From NCBI GenBank assembly GCA_963702555.1, contig CAVPCW010000006.1:372001-436000 (forward strand): 64,000 bases of DNA. Reading direction: 5' to 3'. Made by a program: the position numbers and the translations under genes. Within the stretch, counting starts at the first letter, position 1, and each line of letters opens with the position of its first letter. Under the pieces are notes generated by a model that saw only the letters and a program-made list of their open reading frames with translations, did no database searches and had not been told where the DNA came from. This DNA comes from CAMFLJ01 sp963702555. GTDB taxonomy: Bacteria > Actinomycetota > Acidimicrobiia > Acidimicrobiales > Acidimicrobilacustridaceae. This document shows positions 61,021 through 64,000 of the stretch, one piece after another.

Positions 61021-62247
61021 ATGCTCGGACCCGACGACCACTACGTGGTGATCTCCTGCGACACCCACGCAGGTGGCAGCCACGCGCAGTACCGCGAGTA
61101 CCTGGACGACCAGTACAAGCCTGCGTTCGACGAGTGGCGGGCCAAGTACAAGAACCCCTTCAAGGACCTGAAGGACACCGACGACCGCATCCGCAACTGG
61201 GACGCCGACCGTCGTGACGGCGACCAGAACCGCGACGGCGTCGTCGCCGAGGTGATCTTCCCCAACACGGTCCCGCCCTTCTTCCCGAACTTCGTGCTGT
61301 TCGCCCAGCCCCCCACGGCCGACGAGTACGAGCTGCGCCACGCCGGCATCCGCGCCCACAACCGCTGGATGGCCGACTACTGCGCCCAGAAGCCGGAGGC
61401 CCGCGCCGGCATCGGCCAGATCTTCCTCAACGACGTGAACGACACGCTCGAGGACATCCACTGGATCCACGAGAACGGCCTCCGTGGCGGCGTGCTCATC
61501 GGCTCGGTGCCCCCGACCTGTGACTGGCTCGCCCCGCTGTACGACCCCATCTACGACCCGGTGTGGGCCCTCTGCGAGAAGCTCGACATCCCGGTGAACG
61601 CCCACGTCGGCACCGGTGGCCCGGTCTACAAGCCGGCTCCCGCCATGCCGTTGGTGCACTTCGAGGAGATCCCGTTCTACGGCCAGCGCCCGCTGACCTA
61701 CATGATCCTCGGCGGCGTGTTCGAGCGCTTCCCGAACCTCAAGTTCACCCTCACCGAGGCCGGCTGCGCCTGGATCCCGGAGCAGTTGGAGAAGCTGGAC
61801 ATCCTGATGGACAGCGTGCGGTCCAACACCGCCGGCGAGATGCGCATCCCGGGGGAGATCGTTCCGCCGAAGTCGGCCACCGAGTACTTCCAGCAGAACT
61901 GCTACGTCGGCGTCAGCCAGCCGTCGCCCCGTGACATGGACGCCGCCGTCATGCTCGGCGTCGACCGGGTGATGTGGGGCAGCGACTACCCCCACGACGA
62001 GGGCACGTTCCCGTACACCCACGAGCACCTGCGCCAGGTCATGGGCCACCTGAAGCCCGAGCAGATCCAGCAGGTCCTGTCCGGCACGGCCGCCGAGATC
62101 TTCAAGTTCGACCTCGCCGCGCTGCAGCCGGCCGCCGACCAGTTCGGCCCGACCGTGGCCTCGGTGGCCACCCCGCTGACCGAGCTCCCGGAGAACCCGA
62201 ACCAGGCGCTCAAGAAGGCCGCCTACCAGCTGGCCAAGGCCAACTGA
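61021..62247 (+). CDS. Amidohydrolase-2 family metal-dependent hydrolase
   Basis: A 408-residue TIM-barrel hydrolase. Metal-site candidates are CDTHAGG at the N-terminus, NAHVGTGGP in the middle and MWGSDYPHDEGTFPYTHEH with the catalytic Asp. The long insert (residues about 25-70, WRAKYKNPFKDLKD) is typical of the large actinobacterial clade with unknown substrates, often near lipid or aromatic breakdown genes. A strong GGAGGGGG ribosome site lies 6 bases before the ATG, in contrast to the leaderless-looking genes, and suggests high expression. A hairpin terminator follows at 62295. Confidence 0.87.
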   Translation: MLGPDDHYVVISCDTHAGGSHAQYREYLDDQYKPAFDEWRAKYKNPFKDLKDTDDRIRNWDADRRDGDQNRDGVVAEVIFPNTVPPFFPNFVLFAQPPTADEYELRHAGIRAHNRWMADYCAQKPEARAGIGQIFLNDVNDTLEDIHWIHENGLRGGVLIGSVPPTCDWLAPLYDPIYDPVWALCEKLDIPVNAHVGTGGPVYKPAPAMPLVHFEEIPFYGQRPLTYMILGGVFERFPNLKFTLTEAGCAWIPEQLEKLDILMDSVRSNTAGEMRIPGEIVPPKSATEYFQQNCYVGVSQPSPRDMDAAVMLGVDRVMWGSDYPHDEGTFPYTHEHLRQVMGHLKPEQIQQVLSGTAAEIFKFDLAALQPAADQFGPTVASVATPLTELPENPNQALKKAAYQLAKAN

Positions 62248-62294
62248 CCCACTGTCTGTCCCTGCCGGCTCTGCCGGACCCTCCTGGGAACCAC

Positions 62295-62324
62295 GATCGC
62301 CCGTCCCTCCGGGGGCGGGCGATC
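62295..62324 (+). terminator. GC-rich hairpin after the amidohydrolase gene
   Basis: GATCGCCCGTCCC pairs with GGGGCGGGCGATC (12 of 13 pairs plus one wobble) around a four-base loop. It lies 48 bases after the stop and before the methyltransferase gene. Confidence 0.6.
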
Positions 62325-62370
62325 GGCGCGTCCGGACGCCTGAGGGCCCGACACGGGCGATGATGGCGGC

Positions 62371-63150
62371 GTGACCAGCCCCGACCCCGAGATCCCTTCC
62401 GACGTGCTGCGGCACAACCGTGAGCTGTGGGCGTGGGTGTCGACCGAGCACACCGACGCCGAGGCCGCCCGCCGGTGGGCGAGCGACGAGATCGGGTGGG
62501 GCCTGTTCCAGGTGCCCGAGGTGACGCTCGGGGTGCTGGGCGCCCTCGACGGGATCGACCTGTGCGAGCTCGGGTGCGGCACCGCCTCGCTGGCGGCGAA
62601 GGCCGCCCGCCGCGGTGCCCGGGTGGTCGGGGTCGATCTCAGCCGGGAGCAGCTCGTCACCGCCCGGCGCTGCCAGGCCGCCTTCGGCCCGGCGTTCCCG
62701 CTGGTCGAGGCCACCGGCGACGTGGTCCCCCTCCGCTCGGGCTCGTTCGACCTGGTGGTCAGCGAGTACGGCGTCGCCCCGTGGTGCGACCCGGCCCGCT
62801 GGCTGCCCGAGGCGGCCCGGCTGCTGCGGCCCGGTGGGCGGCTGGTGTTCCTCACCAACAGCGTGCTGGCCGGCCTCTGCGTGCCGGCCGAGGGTGGCGT
62901 CGCCGGCGACCGGCTGCTGCGCCCCCAGCACGAGCTGCGGCGCATCGAGTGGCCCGGGGGAGGGGTCGAGCACCATCCCGGGCACGGCGACGTGATCCGG
63001 GAGCTGCGGGCCGCCGGCCTACGGGTCGAGGCGCTCCACGAGCTGCACGCCGACGACGGCTCCGAGAGCCCCGACTACTACGAGATCGTCACCGCCGAGT
63101 GGGCCCGGGACTGGCCGGCCGAGGACCTCTGGGTGGCCAGCCGACCCTGA
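62371..63150 (+). CDS. Class I SAM-dependent methyltransferase
   Basis: A 259-residue Rossmann-fold methyltransferase. Motif I is LCELGCGTASLAAKAARRGARVVGVDLS, and GSFDLVVSEYGVAPWCDP and LLRPGGRLVFLTNSVLAG follow. Small-molecule substrates are likely, but the acceptor is unknown. The GTG start lies after a terminator hairpin, so it begins its own unit. A short GGGCG-CCT-CGCCC hairpin at 63151-63163 follows its stop. Confidence 0.85.
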   Translation: MTSPDPEIPSDVLRHNRELWAWVSTEHTDAEAARRWASDEIGWGLFQVPEVTLGVLGALDGIDLCELGCGTASLAAKAARRGARVVGVDLSREQLVTARRCQAAFGPAFPLVEATGDVVPLRSGSFDLVVSEYGVAPWCDPARWLPEAARLLRPGGRLVFLTNSVLAGLCVPAEGGVAGDRLLRPQHELRRIEWPGGGVEHHPGHGDVIRELRAAGLRVEALHELHADDGSESPDYYEIVTAEWARDWPAEDLWVASRP

Positions 63151-63174
63151 GGGCGCCTCGCCCGGGCGGTGCGC

Positions 63175-64000
63175 TCAGCCCTGACGGAACAGGGCGGGTT
63201 CGAGGCTGGTCTGCACGCGGTCGACCAGGCCGCCGAAGCGCTCCTGCACGGCCGCCGCGATGCTGTCGCGGTCGGCCACGATGGCGAAGGTCTCCACGAC
63301 CTCGTCGTCGATGGCCTCGCCCATCTTCACCCAGTCACCCGCCTTCGAGAGGCGGTTGAGCTCGTCGCCGAGGTCGCCCCAGCCGTGGTGCTCGAGCACC
63401 GGCCGGTAGGCGGGCGTCGACCCGTAGAAGCCGAGCTGCATGCGGGTGGCCTGGAGGCTCTTCTCGCGGTCCGGGCCGTCGACCACCATCATCAGCGGCA
63501 CCGTGACCTCCACGTCGGCCCGGTCGCGTCCGGCGGCGGCCAGGCCCTCGGTGAGGTGGGCCATGGTGACGTCGCGGAAGTAGGCGGGGGTGGTGAAGCC
63601 GTGGGCCATCAGGCCGTCGGCCACCTCGCCGGCCACCCGGGTCATGGCGGGGCCGACCGCCGCCACGAACACCTTGGGTGAGCCGTGCTCGCTGGGGCCC
63701 TGGTCGAACATCGGGGTCATCAGGGTGTGGGTGTAGAAGTCGCCGCGGAAGTCGAGTGGGGTGCTCTCCTCCCACGAGGCCCAGATGGCGCGCAGTGCCG
63801 TCACGTACTCGCGCATGCGGGCGGCCGGGTGCGACCACGGCATCGAGAAACGCTTGGTGATGTGCGGCTTGATCTGGCTCCCGAGGCCGAGCACGAACCG
63901 GCCGCCGGAGAGCCGGTGCAGGTCGTTGGCCGTGACCGCGACGCTCATCGGGTTGCGGGCGAAGGCAACGGCGATGCCGGTGAACAGCTCGACCCGCTCG
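63175..64000 (-). CDS. LLM class F420-dependent oxidoreductase (5' end beyond window)
   Basis: The visible 275 residues cover the C-terminal three quarters of a luciferase-like TIM barrel: IAVAFARNPMSVAVTANDLHRLSGGRFVLGLGSQIKPH is the family signature, followed by FRGDFYTHTLMTPMF and KVFVAAVGPAMTRVAGEVADGLMAHG. The GSQIKPHITKRFSMPW form is typical of the TIGR03617-type F420 group in actinobacteria. The frame is open through the right edge, so the start lies outside. It is the second LLM enzyme of the window. Confidence 0.87.
   Translation of the reverse strand, partial: ERVELFTGIAVAFARNPMSVAVTANDLHRLSGGRFVLGLGSQIKPHITKRFSMPWSHPAARMREYVTALRAIWASWEESTPLDFRGDFYTHTLMTPMFDQGPSEHGSPKVFVAAVGPAMTRVAGEVADGLMAHGFTTPAYFRDVTMAHLTEGLAAAGRDRADVEVTVPLMMVVDGPDREKSLQATRMQLGFYGSTPAYRPVLEHHGWGDLGDELNRLSKAGDWVKMGEAIDDEVVETFAIVADRDSIAAAVQERFGGLVDRVQTSLEPALFRQG

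Overview
This is a very GC-rich window, about 70% or more by eye, with strongly GC-biased third codon positions. Long antisense open frames are shadows of this composition. Gene content points to a free-living actinobacterium: GlgE and TreS-Mak, an MptB-type mannosyltransferase, several F420-type oxidoreductases, DUF222/HNH, and a bL37-like micro-protein. Leaderless-looking starts and four-base stop/start overlaps support this. My guess is Acidimicrobiia or a relative. That is inference from family knowledge, since there is no rRNA here.

Layout. 1-1230: tail of an unknown gene, a Nudix hydrolase and a YhhN protein. 1297-2836: a membrane-anchored glutamate-synthase-domain protein. 2912-12402: a tightly packed alpha-glucan block (GlgE, TreS-Mak fusion, MalQ, GlgB). 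12413-17201: MptB-like mannosyltransferase, DUF2127 protein, CorA, GT87-type transferase. 17223-21907: TreY and GlgX on the minus strand. 21904-26438: PepN, a PfkB kinase and a dienoyl-CoA-isomerase-like crotonase. 27208-29987: queuosine salvage hydrolase and phosphoglucomutase. 30077-32764: MBOAT plus SGNH pair. 32783-38805: QueF, prolyl oligopeptidase with a 27-residue bL37-like gene, PHP phosphoesterase, YchF, DUF192, RsmI. 38924-43261: exported proteins (cupredoxin, beta-helix, DUF1996, SurE-like lipoprotein). 43306-46015: crotonase, DECR-like SDR, LLM oxidoreductase. 46054-51276: KdpE, KdpD and a KimA-like potassium permease. 51559-64000: mixed metabolic genes, including an HNH/DUF222 gene, amidohydrolases and F420-type enzymes.

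How genes work together. TreS converts trehalose to maltose, Mak phosphorylates it, GlgE adds maltosyl units to alpha-glucan and GlgB branches it. GlgX, MalQ and TreY act in the opposite direction. TreZ is not in the window. Phosphoglucomutase links glucose-1-phosphate and glucose-6-phosphate.

Two window-wide patterns stand out. First, eight genes carry thirteen apparent single-base insertions, all +1. Each gene becomes whole when one base per site is dropped. Consensus error is the likeliest cause. Second, many starts have a TAnnnT hexamer ending 6-9 bases upstream, as in leaderless actinobacterial promoters. In five places the TA of that hexamer belongs to the TAG stop codon of the preceding gene.
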